Below are positions 27,492-35,873 of a DNA stretch of 64,000 bases, one piece after another. How positions within the stretch are numbered: position 1 is the first letter of the stretch; the number at the start of each line of letters is the position of its first letter. Source of the stretch: Echinicola strongylocentroti (lineage in GTDB: Bacteria; Bacteroidota; Bacteroidia; Cytophagales; Cyclobacteriaceae); assembly GCF_003260975.1 (NCBI RefSeq), contig NZ_CP030041.1:2899001-2963000 (forward strand). Reading direction: 5' to 3'. The notes beneath the pieces are model-generated. The model was not told where the DNA came from. It was given only the letters and a program-made list of their open reading frames with translations, and searched no databases. A program made the translations under genes and the position numbers.

Positions 27492-28367
27492 CTACAAAAA
27501 AGCCATGCTCAGCACACCCGTCAACATCAATATTTTAGAAAGTAAGCTGAGTCGTGTAAAATGGGCCTTCCTGTCTGCTTGGTAAATCAAAGACATAAAA
27601 TAGATAAACAACATTCCAATAAAACCGAAGTAAACATACAAAAGTGTTTCGTCAACTTTATAAGCAACTATCAATATAGAACAAACAAAAACGGCAGCAA
27701 TGACAAAGATGATGTTCTTTGTAGCTCGAAACCCCAATACAATGGGCAGTGTTTTGCAACCGTGTTTCCGATCACCTTCCCGGTCTTCGATGTCTTTGAT
27801 GATTTCGCGGATAAGGTTAATGAAGAATGCGAAAACAGCATAGGTGAGCACCAAAAGCCGTGACTGTCCAAAGTAAAACCCTACCATCCAAATGGCCAAT
27901 CCCGTCAGTGTGGCCACTGCCAAATTTCCCACAAATGGCAACCGCTTCAGGGTATTGGAATATAGCCAAAGAATAAAAGCCGCCCCAAAGTGAGTGACGC
28001 CTACTTTTAGGCTTACCAAGCAAGCAAGGCCTATTCCTGCTATATTCAAAAATGTGTGGAGAAACATCACCACTCTGCGGCGCATTCCCTTACCGATAAT
28101 TACCTCATCAGGTTTGTTTATATAATCGATTTTCACATCGTAATAGTCATTTATCAAGTAACCAGCTGCAGCTATCAGAACAGTGGAAGTGATCAGCAGA
28201 TAGATACTAGGATCCAGAAGGGCAGGAATGCCCGACAAGGTTTCCCCTACCAAAAAATAAGCCGTCATCAGTTGTGCAAAAGCCATCATCAGTAAGTTAT
28301 CAGTCCTGATAATCCTTAAAAAAGCAGGAAGGGAAAACGCTCTTTCAGCAGATGGCATATGATTCAT
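27492..28367 (-). CDS. UbiA-family prenyltransferase (geranylgeranylglyceryl-phosphate type)
   Basis: 291 residues with eight or nine membrane segments. The two Asp-rich motifs of UbiA enzymes are present: NDYYDVKID at residues 73-81 and DIEDREGD near residue 190. Bacteroidota proteins of this kind are usually annotated geranylgeranylglycerol-phosphate geranylgeranyltransferase, but the prenyl acceptor cannot be read from the sequence; menaquinone or another lipid path is possible. Single gene between purN and the accessory region. Confidence 0.85.
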   Translation of the reverse strand: MNHMPSAERAFSLPAFLRIIRTDNLLMMAFAQLMTAYFLVGETLSGIPALLDPSIYLLITSTVLIAAAGYLINDYYDVKIDYINKPDEVIIGKGMRRRVVMFLHTFLNIAGIGLACLVSLKVGVTHFGAAFILWLYSNTLKRLPFVGNLAVATLTGLAIWMVGFYFGQSRLLVLTYAVFAFFINLIREIIKDIEDREGDRKHGCKTLPIVLGFRATKNIIFVIAAVFVCSILIVAYKVDETLLYVYFGFIGMLFIYFMSLIYQADRKAHFTRLSLLSKILMLTGVLSMAFL

Positions 28368-28813
28368 AATTCAAAAATACGCGAAAGTAGGAGAGATGTT
28401 CCTGTTTTTTGGGGTTTTCATCAAATTCAGCCTCCAGCGCTTTCCATTGGATTTTTTTTATTCATACAATTTTAAGGGTGACATTATAGATAACTGTCGG
28501 AAGTAGTGGTTGCCAAGCTTTCAACCCGGCTTTAATGCCTTAACCATTTTGTGTCACTTGCTTCAAGAAACATCAGCAATTGAATTGTGCACACAGTGTG
28601 TGCATTTTTCCGTCTACTATTTTTCGTACGGTACGAGGGGTATGGTTCCTACAATGCTTTGAAGAAAACTTAATCGCTTGTTCATGCTTCCCATCCAATT
28701 CGTTAAGTTAGTCTACCTTGTTGGAATATTAACCGACTGCATAATATGCGCCGTATGAACCGAGAGGTTCGCAGCCTGTCAAACATACTTACAGGATATA
28801 GCCCTGGTGAGGT
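28368..28813. other. Intergenic region, left edge of accessory region
   Basis: About 445 bp with no gene. Small palindromes include TGCACACAGTGTGTGCA near 28592 and CGTACGGTACG near 28626. A hairpin GAACC-GAGA-GGTTC at about 28758 resembles a piece of group II intron RNA, but is too short to call. Confidence 0.3.
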
Positions 28814-29956
28814 TTAGGGGTGGGATTCCCCTTTGCCTTCCCGACTACCAGCTGGCATTCCTATCAATTCGTAATTAGTGCTTCTTCCTCCTGCTGCTTC
28901 TTTTTGCAAGATCCCTTTCTCAATAAGGTCGTTAATATCCCTAACTGCTGAATCTTTAGAGCACTTTGCAATCTTTGCCCATTTGGACGAAGTTAATTTC
29001 CCGTCAAATCCATCCATTAGCTTATTCAATAATTTTCTTTGTCGGTCATTTATTGCAGTATCTATATGCTTTTGCCAAAAATCTGCTATGAATAAAACTT
29101 TTGAAAGTATTAAATCCGTGGTTTTTAAAGCGTTAATCAAACAGTTTAAAAACCAAACAATCCAATCAGTTATATCCAAATCCCCTTTTTGCGTTTTTTC
29201 CAATATCTCATAATACTGTTTTCTTTCCAACCGGATCTGGGCAGACATACTGTAAAAACGTTGGTTACTTTTGTCAGCTCGCGCCAAGAGCATATCCGTC
29301 AATGCCCTTGTTATTCTTCCATTTCCACCTTCAAAAGGGTGGATTGTCACAAACCATAAATGGGCGATTGCTGCTTTAATTACCAAGTCAATTTTATTAT
29401 TGTTGAACCAATTTAGAAATCGGGTCATTTCTTTTTCAACCAGATCGGAATCAGGTGCTTGAAAATGAACCCTTTCTTTCCCCATTGCCCCAGATACTAC
29501 CTGCATAGGCCCAGTTGTATCTTTTCTCCAATCTGCTACGGTAATTTTGTACATCCCACTTCTTCCTGTTGGAAACAATGCGGCATGCCAGTCAAAAAGC
29601 CTGTCAGCTGTTAATGGATCAAAGCATCTTTGGGTAGCGTCAAGCATCATTTCAACTACTCCTTCTACACTTCTGTCAGCATCCACTGCTCCTGCTATTT
29701 CCATTCCCAATCTACGTGCAATTGATGAACGCACTTGGTCAGGGTCAAGGAATTCGCCTTCTATCTCCGATGATTTTAATACATCAAGGGTCAATGTATC
29801 AAGTAGGGCCTCGTTTCTCAAACCGAAACCTAATGTTTCCATTTTTCCAATAAGTCTACCCTGTAAATTTCTTGCCTCACTTAACAGGCCCAAGAAGTCA
29901 TTACTGTTCCAGGTAAATTCTGGCCAGTTATCTTTTTGATGTATAAAAGCCTTCAT
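28814..29956 (-). CDS. Fic family protein with N-terminal inhibitory helix and C-terminal wHTH
   Basis: 380 residues from ATG 29956 (MKAFIHQKDNWPEF); ATG 29965 is also possible. The N-terminal part is DUF4172-like. The self-inhibitory motif (S/T)xxxE(G/N) is seen as SSEIEG at about residues 61-66, and the catalytic HPFEGGNGR at about 206-214 is intact, so the enzyme should AMPylate a target and be auto-inhibited. The last 60 residues resemble a winged helix (SKWAKIAKCSKDSAVRDINDLIEKG). No Fic-type antitoxin gene is adjacent. The target is unknown; such proteins can be stand-alone regulators. Confidence 0.9.
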   Translation of the reverse strand: MKAFIHQKDNWPEFTWNSNDFLGLLSEARNLQGRLIGKMETLGFGLRNEALLDTLTLDVLKSSEIEGEFLDPDQVRSSIARRLGMEIAGAVDADRSVEGVVEMMLDATQRCFDPLTADRLFDWHAALFPTGRSGMYKITVADWRKDTTGPMQVVSGAMGKERVHFQAPDSDLVEKEMTRFLNWFNNNKIDLVIKAAIAHLWFVTIHPFEGGNGRITRALTDMLLARADKSNQRFYSMSAQIRLERKQYYEILEKTQKGDLDITDWIVWFLNCLINALKTTDLILSKVLFIADFWQKHIDTAINDRQRKLLNKLMDGFDGKLTSSKWAKIAKCSKDSAVRDINDLIEKGILQKEAAGGRSTNYELIGMPAGSREGKGESHP

Positions 29957-29998
29957 TCGACGCATTGTTTGCAACGAAAATAGCCTTTATTCGACGCA
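29948..29998. promoter_or_regulatory. Pair of 17-bp direct repeats at the Fic start
   Basis: AGCCTTCATTCGACGCA at 29948-29964 and AGCCTTTATTCGACGCA at 29982-29998, identical except for one base and 34 bp apart. The first covers the Fic start codon, the second sits just upstream. Fits a repressor site for a protein with a C-terminal winged helix such as the Fic product itself, or it marks a small duplication. Confidence 0.4.
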
Positions 29999-30074
29999 AA
30001 TCAAAAATAATCGATGCTTATTTTGCATCAAATACACTCCTTATTCGTTGCACGGTCGTCTCTTTTTCTTTTAA

Positions 30075-30146
30075 CTAATGCTTTTTACTGCCTATCGCCG
30101 GAATCAGATCCTTGTCTTTTAAGCCTTTTCCCTCTTCATGATTCCA
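30075..30146 (-). pseudogene. Remnant resembling a HigA-type antitoxin
   Basis: A frame of 23 codons reads WNHEEGKGLKDKDLIPAIGS and ends at a stop at 30075-30077. The GLKDKDLIPAIGS part is like the first helix-turn-helix of HigA/COG5499 antitoxins, usually GLKQKDLIPxIGSKxxVSEVL. No start and no remainder of the domain, so this is a fragment. Confidence 0.45.
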
Positions 30147-30161
30147 CGTTGGTTTACGCCT

Positions 30162-30225
30162 TTAAAATTGATCTACCGTATTCGCATCCACCTTATCATA
30201 CTCGGAGTGTGTGCCTTCCTGCTTA
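30162..30225 (-). pseudogene. Remnant resembling a HigB-type toxin C-terminus
   Basis: The frame reads KQEGTHSEYDKVDANTVDQF before a stop at 30162-30164. GTHSEYDKVDANTV matches the usual C-terminal end of HigB (PF09907) mRNA interferases, which end in GTHAEYDKIDATTI. It lies immediately before the HigA-like fragment in the order expected for higBA, with everything upstream lost to a junction with the Fic relic. Confidence 0.5.
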
Positions 30226-30562
30226 TTAATTTTCTAGTATGTTCATCAATTTCTGGTTCAAGTATAATTTTTCTTTTCCTACCCTAACAGATTTCAGGAA
30301 GCCTTCTTCTTCCAATGCGTTGAGATAGTTTCCAACTGTTTTTGGTGTTCCTAAGTCTATGTCAATTAGGTTTTGCCTCTTGTAAGTGAAGGGTGTCAAG
30401 AAATAGACTAGGATTAGGAAGGTTTCTTATGGCACCATTAAGCTGAGCTAATGCTCTACTAGCCTTAATGGTTTTAGTTAGTATCTCTTTAGTTTCTAAA
30501 TCTGCTCTAGGCGGAAGAAGAAGTAGATTGTTATAAGGTTGAGATTTATTGAAGTCGTTCAT
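30226..30562 (-). pseudogene. Second Fic gene with its catalytic core deleted
   Basis: The first 66 codons (MNDFNKSQPYNNLLLLPPRA, later LNGAIRNLPNPSLFLDTLHL and QEAK) are the N-terminal Fic_N domain of Fic proteins. After a change of frame near 30365 the reading resumes as IDLGTPKTVGNYLNALEEEG to VGKEKLYLNQKLMNILEN, the C-terminal winged helix of the same family, ending at 30226. The roughly 250 residues between, including HPFxxGNGR, are gone. So this is an internal-deletion relic, distinct from the intact Fic gene nearby. Confidence 0.8.
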
Positions 30563-30616
30563 AACGAGAGTAACTTTGCACTTGAACTTTATTCGAGGGT
30601 AAAAACACTAATTATC

Positions 30617-30781
30617 CCGGTTTATGCATTAGGAATCGTGATGAGGTTTGAAACTACAAGAAAATCAGGCTGTTTGGAGATTGAGGCATAGCACCGCTAT
30701 GGTGAAATCGAAAACAGCAGCGAAGCGACTGATTTTGAAGTAGGTTCATACCGCAATAGATAGGCTAATGCATATTCCGGG
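30617..30781 (+). repeat. MITE-like element, copy 2
   Basis: 165 bp with ends CCCGGTTTATGCATTAG and (complement) CCCGGAATATGCATTAG. The interior is nearly identical to copy 3 (44479-44644) and to copy 1 minus its extra palindromes. Not flanked by TTAA here, unlike the other two. Non-coding. Sits 55 bp upstream of the Fic relic start. Confidence 0.85.
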
Positions 30782-30928
30782 ATTACTTACTCTTGTTTTG
30801 ATGTGAAAGGTAAGTTTTACTCTCGTTTTTGGCATGAGGCACAACGGTTTGGCCATGCGCAGTATCGGATTTAACACACTGCTTTTTCAGCATGACCAGC
30901 TGCCAATCTTTTCAGAAGTTTCTTTATG

Positions 30929-31846
30929 TTATTCTGTAAATGTGGTTTTTGTCAGTTCGAGACTACCATCCCACAGGCTTTTTTGAAAAACTTTGTTATA
31001 AGAATCAACTGAAGTTTTAACCACTTTCCCATCCGAGAAATAAATTCCCTTCAAGTCTTTGTACTTTTCAGAATAAGCAAGGTTTGCTAAATTTCTTCCT
31101 GCTTGGGCTGGTGAATGTATGTTGCTTTTTAATAGGGTCAAAACAGGGAAGACGTTTTTCCATAAAAATCGCATAATAGGTGAATAAGTTTTGGCAAGCC
31201 CTGTTCCTGGTGTCATTCCTGGGTCATAGGCATTTATCCTCATGTTTGTGTTTTTTACTCGTTCTTGTAATTGATAAGTGGTTATTATATTACACAATTT
31301 TGATGTAGAATACCTTCTTTGCCCAACTATATTAGGTTTTTCGGCAGTTTCCTTTGGGAAAGCGAGGTCTTGAACACTGGTATAAATAGGTGGTTCTATT
31401 GGTGTTTTAAGTGCTGGGTCATGTGTTTCGCTAGATGTGAATATTATGTGTCCGTCATTTTTTATTAGGGGTAGCAATTGCATAGTCAAGGCAAAAGACC
31501 CGAGATGATTTACACCAAATGTCTCTTCAAATCCATCTGCCGTATAGTGTGTTTCGCCAATATTCTGTACTCCTGCATTATTTATCAAGATAGAAATAGA
31601 GTTGTTTTTTTCTTTGGCAAATGATTCAGAGAACTTTCTTATAGATTCTAAAGAAGCCAAATCTAATTCCAGACATTTTAGGTTTTTATGACCTGTTTTG
31701 GTTTTTATTTTTTCTATTATTTCTTTTCCTGCTTTAATATTTCTGGCAGGAATGATAATTTGTTCGTTTTTGGCAATTTGAGCCATTTGTAAAGTACACT
31801 CAAAACCAATTCCACTGGTTGCTCCTGTAATAATTATTGAATCCAT
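30929..31846 (-). CDS. Short-chain dehydrogenase/reductase
   Basis: 305 residues. Classical SDR: cofactor motif TGATSGIG at residues 7-14, NNAGVQN near residue 90, and catalytic YSTSK near residue 180. The order and length resemble retinol-dehydrogenase/protochlorophyllide-reductase-like SDRs, so NADP(H) use is likely; the substrate is unknown. A perfect palindrome 58 bp upstream (31904-31919) and the adjacent Crp/Fnr gene suggest control by that regulator. Confidence 0.9.
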   Translation of the reverse strand: MDSIIITGATSGIGFECTLQMAQIAKNEQIIIPARNIKAGKEIIEKIKTKTGHKNLKCLELDLASLESIRKFSESFAKEKNNSISILINNAGVQNIGETHYTADGFEETFGVNHLGSFALTMQLLPLIKNDGHIIFTSSETHDPALKTPIEPPIYTSVQDLAFPKETAEKPNIVGQRRYSTSKLCNIITTYQLQERVKNTNMRINAYDPGMTPGTGLAKTYSPIMRFLWKNVFPVLTLLKSNIHSPAQAGRNLANLAYSEKYKDLKGIYFSDGKVVKTSVDSYNKVFQKSLWDGSLELTKTTFTE

Positions 31847-31903
31847 TTTTTCGCTTTTTGTTAAAATGATGAAATAAAGCTCAGCACTTCAAAAGCAAAA
31901 ACT

Positions 31904-31919
31904 TTTGCCATTTGGCAAA
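31904..31919. promoter_or_regulatory. Palindromic operator upstream of the SDR gene
   Basis: TTTGCCA-TT-TGGCAAA, a perfect 7+2+7 inverted repeat between the Crp/Fnr gene stop and the SDR start. A near copy, TTTGTCA-AA-TGGCAAA, precedes the Crp/Fnr gene itself at 32529-32544. Shape and spacing fit a Crp/Fnr dimer site. Confidence 0.6.
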
Positions 31920-31927
31920 TAATAAAT

Positions 31928-32494
31928 TCAGATACTTTTTCGAATTCTGCTTAATGATGATTGCGTGATTCCTAAATAAGACGCGAGATAGGAAAGCGGA
32001 ATTCTGTTGGCTAAATTCGGAAACTTTTCTAAAAAACTAAGATACCTAGTCTTGGCATCCTCGGCTAACATAGGACTTAGTTTATTTACCTTTTCAACCA
32101 ATGCTTTTTCTGTTATTTTATTGATAATGCCGTCCCACTGAATGACGGTGGCTGACAAATCGTTAAGTGATTCTGTAGAAAATACGAGTAGCATACAATC
32201 TGTAACAGCCTGGACATATTCGGAAGAGGGGATTTTTTGATTGAAGCTGTTTATATCCACTGCAAAATTGTTTTCATCAACAAAGTATTTGGTGATTTCA
32301 TCCCCTTCGCTGTTATAGTAACATACCCGTAAAATACCTTCTTCAATAAAAGCTACTTGTTTTGGTGTTTTTCCTGCTTCGGAAAAGTAATCGCCTTTTT
32401 TTAACTCCAATACCCGTGCTTTTCTCTTGATCAATTCAATTTGCTGTTGATTTAGCTGCCCGAACTCCAATAGATAGTTTATTAGTTTGTCCAT
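31928..32494 (-). CDS. Crp/Fnr family transcription regulator
   Basis: 188 residues from ATG 32494; a GTG six bases upstream is possible. N-terminal cyclic-nucleotide-binding fold (about 20-115, with KKGDYFSEAGKTPKQVAFIEEGILRV) and a C-terminal winged helix (about 140-188, with IPLSYLASYLGITQSSLSRIRK as recognition region). The cAMP-binding residues of true Crp are not conserved, as in most Bacteroidota members. Downstream is the SDR gene; an IS21 element is inserted 61 bp upstream of the start. Confidence 0.9.
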   Translation of the reverse strand: MDKLINYLLEFGQLNQQQIELIKRKARVLELKKGDYFSEAGKTPKQVAFIEEGILRVCYYNSEGDEITKYFVDENNFAVDINSFNQKIPSSEYVQAVTDCMLLVFSTESLNDLSATVIQWDGIINKITEKALVEKVNKLSPMLAEDAKTRYLSFLEKFPNLANRIPLSYLASYLGITQSSLSRIRKSI

Positions 32495-32528
32495 AGTCAC
32501 AAAGGTTGTCGTTGCATTTTATTAGGAA

Positions 32529-32544
32529 TTTGTCAAATGGCAAA
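32529..32544. promoter_or_regulatory. Palindromic operator upstream of the Crp/Fnr gene
   Basis: TTTGTCA-AA-TGGCAAA, one mismatch from a perfect 7+2+7 inverted repeat, 35 bp upstream of the start codon and 12 bp from the IS21 target duplication. Matches the site upstream of the SDR gene, suggesting autoregulation. Confidence 0.55.
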
Positions 32545-32799
32545 AAAGGTTGATTTTGGTTGGATATTCCGGAGCAAGTTGACCCCTTGGATCCAGGCAA
32601 TAATTCAAGTACCGAAGTGGCTTTAGGTGCCGGAACCGCCTGCCATTCCGGCGGATGCTGACCCCCTGAAGAATAATATTGAGCTGATTCCGGAGCAAGC
32701 TGACCCCTTTGGATCCTGGATTCCGGAGCAAGTTGCCCCCTCTATGGAGTTGTTTTGGTTTTTTAGCGGACATTTTAAAAAACCGCTAAGTATAGTCCG

Positions 32800-34377
32800 A
32801 TGGCAGGAAAACCAAAACCGATGAGTCAGATCAAACAGATGATTATTTTACGGCAGCAGGGCAACGGTATCAAAACCATTGCCCGTATGCTGGACATGAG
32901 CAAGAACACGGTAAAAAGCTATCTTTTCAAGCTTGACAAGCTGCTGGAAAACAACAGGAAGACAGGGCTTACAACCAAAAAGCTGCTGTCCATGGAAGAC
33001 CCCGAAGTTGAGAAGCTGTTCCTTTCAGGGGATCCGTCCTATAAAGACCCCCGTTACGAGCACTTTATAGCCAACCTCCCTTATTATCAAAAAGAACTCA
33101 AGCGTAAAGGGGTGACCAAAACCCTTCTATGGGAGGAATACAGGGAATCTTACCCCGAAGGGTATGGCCGGAGCCAGTTTTGTTATCACCTTGGCCAGCA
33201 GGAGGTGGCCAGGGCAAAGCCTTCCATGGTGCTTGACCATAAACCGGCAGAGAAGCTGTATATAGACTTTGCGGGCAAGCCCATCTGCTACATAGACAGG
33301 GAGACCGGGGAGGAGATCAGGTGCCAACTGTTCGTGGCCTGCCTGCCCTATTCGGACTATGCCTTTGCCATGGCTGTGCCCTCCCAGACCATCCCCGACT
33401 TCCTGCACGTCCTGGGCTGTTGTATGGAGCAGCTGGGAGGGGTGCCACAGCTGCTCGTCCCTGACAACCTAAAAGCGGCCGTAAACAAGGCCGACAAATA
33501 TGAGCCAGGTATCAACCGGGCCCTGGAGGACTTTGCCAACCATTACGGCACGGCCGTAGTGCCTGCCAGGGCAAGGAAACCGCAGGACAAGGCATTGGTG
33601 GAAAACCAGGTAAAGGTGCTCTATTCCCGGGTATATGCCAAGCTCAGGAACGTCCAATTCTTCGACATACACAGCCTGAACCGGGCCATTGCCGAAAAGG
33701 TGAAGGCCCATAACCAGACCCGTATGCAGCAAAAGCCTTACTGCAGGGAGGAAAGGTTCCTGGCCGATGAGAAGCACTTATTGGGAAAGCTTCCCGGGGA
33801 GCGCTTCGAGCTGAGGCATTATGCCGAACTGACGGTAGCCAAGAACAACCACGTCTACCTGTCCCGGGACAAGCACTATTACAGCGTGCCATATTCCCTG
33901 ATAGGCCAGAAGGTAAAGGTGGTCTACACCCGCAGCATGCTCTATGTGTTCCATAAAGGGGAACGGGTGGCCATACACGGCAGGGGCTTCCAGCAAGGGC
34001 CTTATTCCACACTCAAAGAACACCTGTGTTCCCAACACCAACACTACAGGGACAGAAGTCCGGCGTATTACCGCGACAAAGCTGCCCAATACTCCAATAC
34101 CTTCGCCAAATACATTGCCCTGATCTTTAAGCAGGACAGGTACCCTGAGCAACTCTACAGGACCTGTGACGGCTTACTTGCCCTGGCCAGGAAGGTGGAT
34201 GAACAGCGGCTGGACAAGGCCTGCAATATCGCCATGGAGTACAATCAATACAGCTATGGCTTTATCAAGAACATGCTGGAAAACAATATGACAGAAGCCA
34301 CAACGGAAGCCTCCGGCAAGGAACTTCCCAAACACGGCAACGTCAGGGGAAGAACATATTACAACGAACAACGATAA
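32800..34377 (+). CDS. istA: IS21 transposase IstA
   Basis: 525 residues. N-terminal helix-turn-helix (GIKTIARMLDMSKNTVKSYL, about 25-44), then the DDE integrase core: first Asp in YIDFAGKPICYID near 148-150, second Asp in LVPDNLKAAV near 225, Glu in DKALVENQV near 269. C-terminal beta-barrel of IS21/Mu type follows. Catalyses cut and paste or copy-out of the element with IstB. ATG 32800; a downstream ATG at 32821 is an alternative. Confidence 0.95.
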   Translation: MAGKPKPMSQIKQMIILRQQGNGIKTIARMLDMSKNTVKSYLFKLDKLLENNRKTGLTTKKLLSMEDPEVEKLFLSGDPSYKDPRYEHFIANLPYYQKELKRKGVTKTLLWEEYRESYPEGYGRSQFCYHLGQQEVARAKPSMVLDHKPAEKLYIDFAGKPICYIDRETGEEIRCQLFVACLPYSDYAFAMAVPSQTIPDFLHVLGCCMEQLGGVPQLLVPDNLKAAVNKADKYEPGINRALEDFANHYGTAVVPARARKPQDKALVENQVKVLYSRVYAKLRNVQFFDIHSLNRAIAEKVKAHNQTRMQQKPYCREERFLADEKHLLGKLPGERFELRHYAELTVAKNNHVYLSRDKHYYSVPYSLIGQKVKVVYTRSMLYVFHKGERVAIHGRGFQQGPYSTLKEHLCSQHQHYRDRSPAYYRDKAAQYSNTFAKYIALIFKQDRYPEQLYRTCDGLLALARKVDEQRLDKACNIAMEYNQYSYGFIKNMLENNMTEATTEASGKELPKHGNVRGRTYYNEQR

Positions 34378-34395
34378 CTTAAACTTTAAACAACT

Positions 34396-35118
34396 ATGCC
34401 CAACCCGATCGAAACACAACTTATCAAACTCAGGCTCCATGGCATGCGCCAGACCTGGGCAACATTACAGGAGACCCGTAAAAACCAAAGCCTCTCCCTT
34501 ACCGAAGGCCTTGAGCTTATGCTGCAGGCAGAAGAACAGGAACGGGACAACAGGAGATTCAAAAGACTGGAATCCAATGCGGGCTTCCGTTACAGGGCTT
34601 CCCTGGAAGAACTTTCCCTGGACAGGACCAGGGGCCTGGATGACATGCTCCTGACAACACTGGCGACCGGGGAATATATGGAACATGGTGATGCGGTACT
34701 TATCACGGGAGCCACCGGCTGCGGAAAAAGTTACCTGGCCTCGGCCCTCGGCCATCAGGCCTGTGTGCACGGCAAAAAGGTCGCCTACTTCAATACCCAG
34801 AAGCTTATGCTCAAAATCAAGATGGTAAGGTTGGACGGTACCGTGCTCAAGTTCTTCGATAAAATGGCCAGAACAGACCTGCTTATCCTGGATGACTTCG
34901 GGCTCACACACCTGGACAAACAACAACAAATGGACTTTATGGAACTTATCGAAGACAGACATGGTAAAAAATCCACTGTTATTGTAAGCCAGCTCCCTGT
35001 CTCAAGCTGGTATGATGTAATAGGTGAACCGACCATAGCGGACGCCATCCTTGACCGGTTGGTGCACGCCTCCTACAGAATCGTGTTAAAAGGGGAAAGT
35101 CTCAGAAAAAAAATGTAA
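34396..35118 (+). CDS. istB: IS21 helper ATPase IstB
   Basis: 240 residues, AAA+ ATPase related to DnaC. Walker A GATGCGKSYLAS at about 104-115, Walker B LLILDDFGL near 160, and a conserved VSQLPVSSWYDVIGEPTIAD stretch near 195. Helps IstA choose target DNA and assemble the transposition complex. 18 bp after the istA stop; the pair is the standard IS21 order. Confidence 0.95.
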   Translation: MPNPIETQLIKLRLHGMRQTWATLQETRKNQSLSLTEGLELMLQAEEQERDNRRFKRLESNAGFRYRASLEELSLDRTRGLDDMLLTTLATGEYMEHGDAVLITGATGCGKSYLASALGHQACVHGKKVAYFNTQKLMLKIKMVRLDGTVLKFFDKMARTDLLILDDFGLTHLDKQQQMDFMELIEDRHGKKSTVIVSQLPVSSWYDVIGEPTIADAILDRLVHASYRIVLKGESLRKKM

Positions 35119-35214
35119 AATTGTCAGTCTTCTGACTATACTACCAAAACAGCCTCTGCAGAGGGGTCAATATCACCGGAACAGGGGTCAACATCGACCG
35201 GAATATCCATTGGT

Positions 35215-35645
35215 ATTGTACCATTTGGACGGGTATTCTGGTTGCATGTACACGAGTGGACATACGCATTGCGAATATATCTCTTGTATTCTGTTTTTAT
35301 AAAATGGTCAGCTTAGTTAATTCAAGACTTATTATCCATTACAAACGTTTACTGATCAATTGTAAACATTTATGATTGAATAATCCTCTAAAACTAAGGG
35401 ACTCCTAAAAATATAAAAAATACTCCATCTAGGGTGTTTTTTGTGGAAACCTACTGCTGTGGTGTTTTTAAATATTTGTTGTTTTCTTACGTGGCTCAAA
35501 AAGAAAAAAGGAACTGGACAAAGGGTTACCTAAATCCTGGATTAGCATTAGGCGCAGTAACTAATATCCAAAAAATAGGGACAAAATCATCCGAATTTAA
35601 CAGAATCAAACAGATTCGAAATAATGCTAAACCCCTGAAAAACAA
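35215..35645. other. Non-coding region between IS21 and tRNA gene
   Basis: About 430 bp, AT-rich. An 82-codon frame at 35434-35682 on the plus strand lacks any family resemblance and runs into the tRNA terminator, so it is not counted as a gene. Nothing else recognised. Confidence 0.35.
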
Positions 35646-35647
35646 AA

Positions 35648-35681
35648 AACTCCGAACAATTTTGACATTGTCCGGAGTTTA
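35648..35681 (-). terminator. Terminator of the initiator tRNA gene
   Basis: Hairpin with stem AAACTCCG-ACAAT / ATTGT-CGGAGTTT (one unpaired base on each side), followed on the minus strand by TTTTTTGTTTTT. Begins five bases beyond the tRNA 3' end. Confidence 0.85.
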
Positions 35682-35685
35682 AAAG

Positions 35686-35758
<73 letters not shown>

Positions 35759-35843
35759 ATATATCTTGTAATTATTTATATCTTTTGTCTAAATTTAAAG
35801 GTGGTTTTGACTTGCTCAATACCCTGTTTCCTTTATTGTGATA

Positions 35844-35873
35844 CAAAGGTAGGCAGAAATTATGAAAAATCAA
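35844..35873 (-). promoter_or_regulatory. Promoter of the initiator tRNA gene
   Basis: Minus-strand TTG (35871-35873), 19 bp, TACCTTTG (35844-35851), an exact match to the Bacteroidota consensus TTG-N19-TAnnTTTG. Transcription would start about 80 bp before the tRNA 5' end. A plus-strand TACCTTTG at 35875-35882 could serve era, making the two promoters nearly back to back. Confidence 0.65.

Larger units (their letters stand above)
32561..35209 (+). mobile_element. IS21-family insertion sequence, intact
   Basis: 2649 bp. Left end TGGATATTCCGGAGCAAGTT and right end the complement of TGGATATTCCGGTCGATGTT, i.e. TG...CA termini. A 5-bp target duplication TTGGT flanks it (32556-32560 and 35210-35214). 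The left end holds further copies of ATTCCGGnGnAnGnTGmCCCC at about 32650, 32690 and 32724, the multiple transposase sites typical of IS21. It encodes istA and istB, both uninterrupted, so it may be active. It is inserted just upstream of the Crp/Fnr gene. Confidence 0.95.

Noticed and set aside
28740..28800. Group II intron remnant
   Set aside because: Only about 30 bases resemble intron RNA (GAACC-GAGA-GGTTC hairpin); too short, no reverse transcriptase or domain V.
30014..30229. 71-codon plus-strand gene in the Fic/Hig remnant region
   Set aside because: The opposite strand shows family-like remnants; this frame does not.
35434..35682. 82-codon gene between IS21 and the tRNA
   Set aside because: No family, no start context, overlaps the tRNA terminator; composition looks random.
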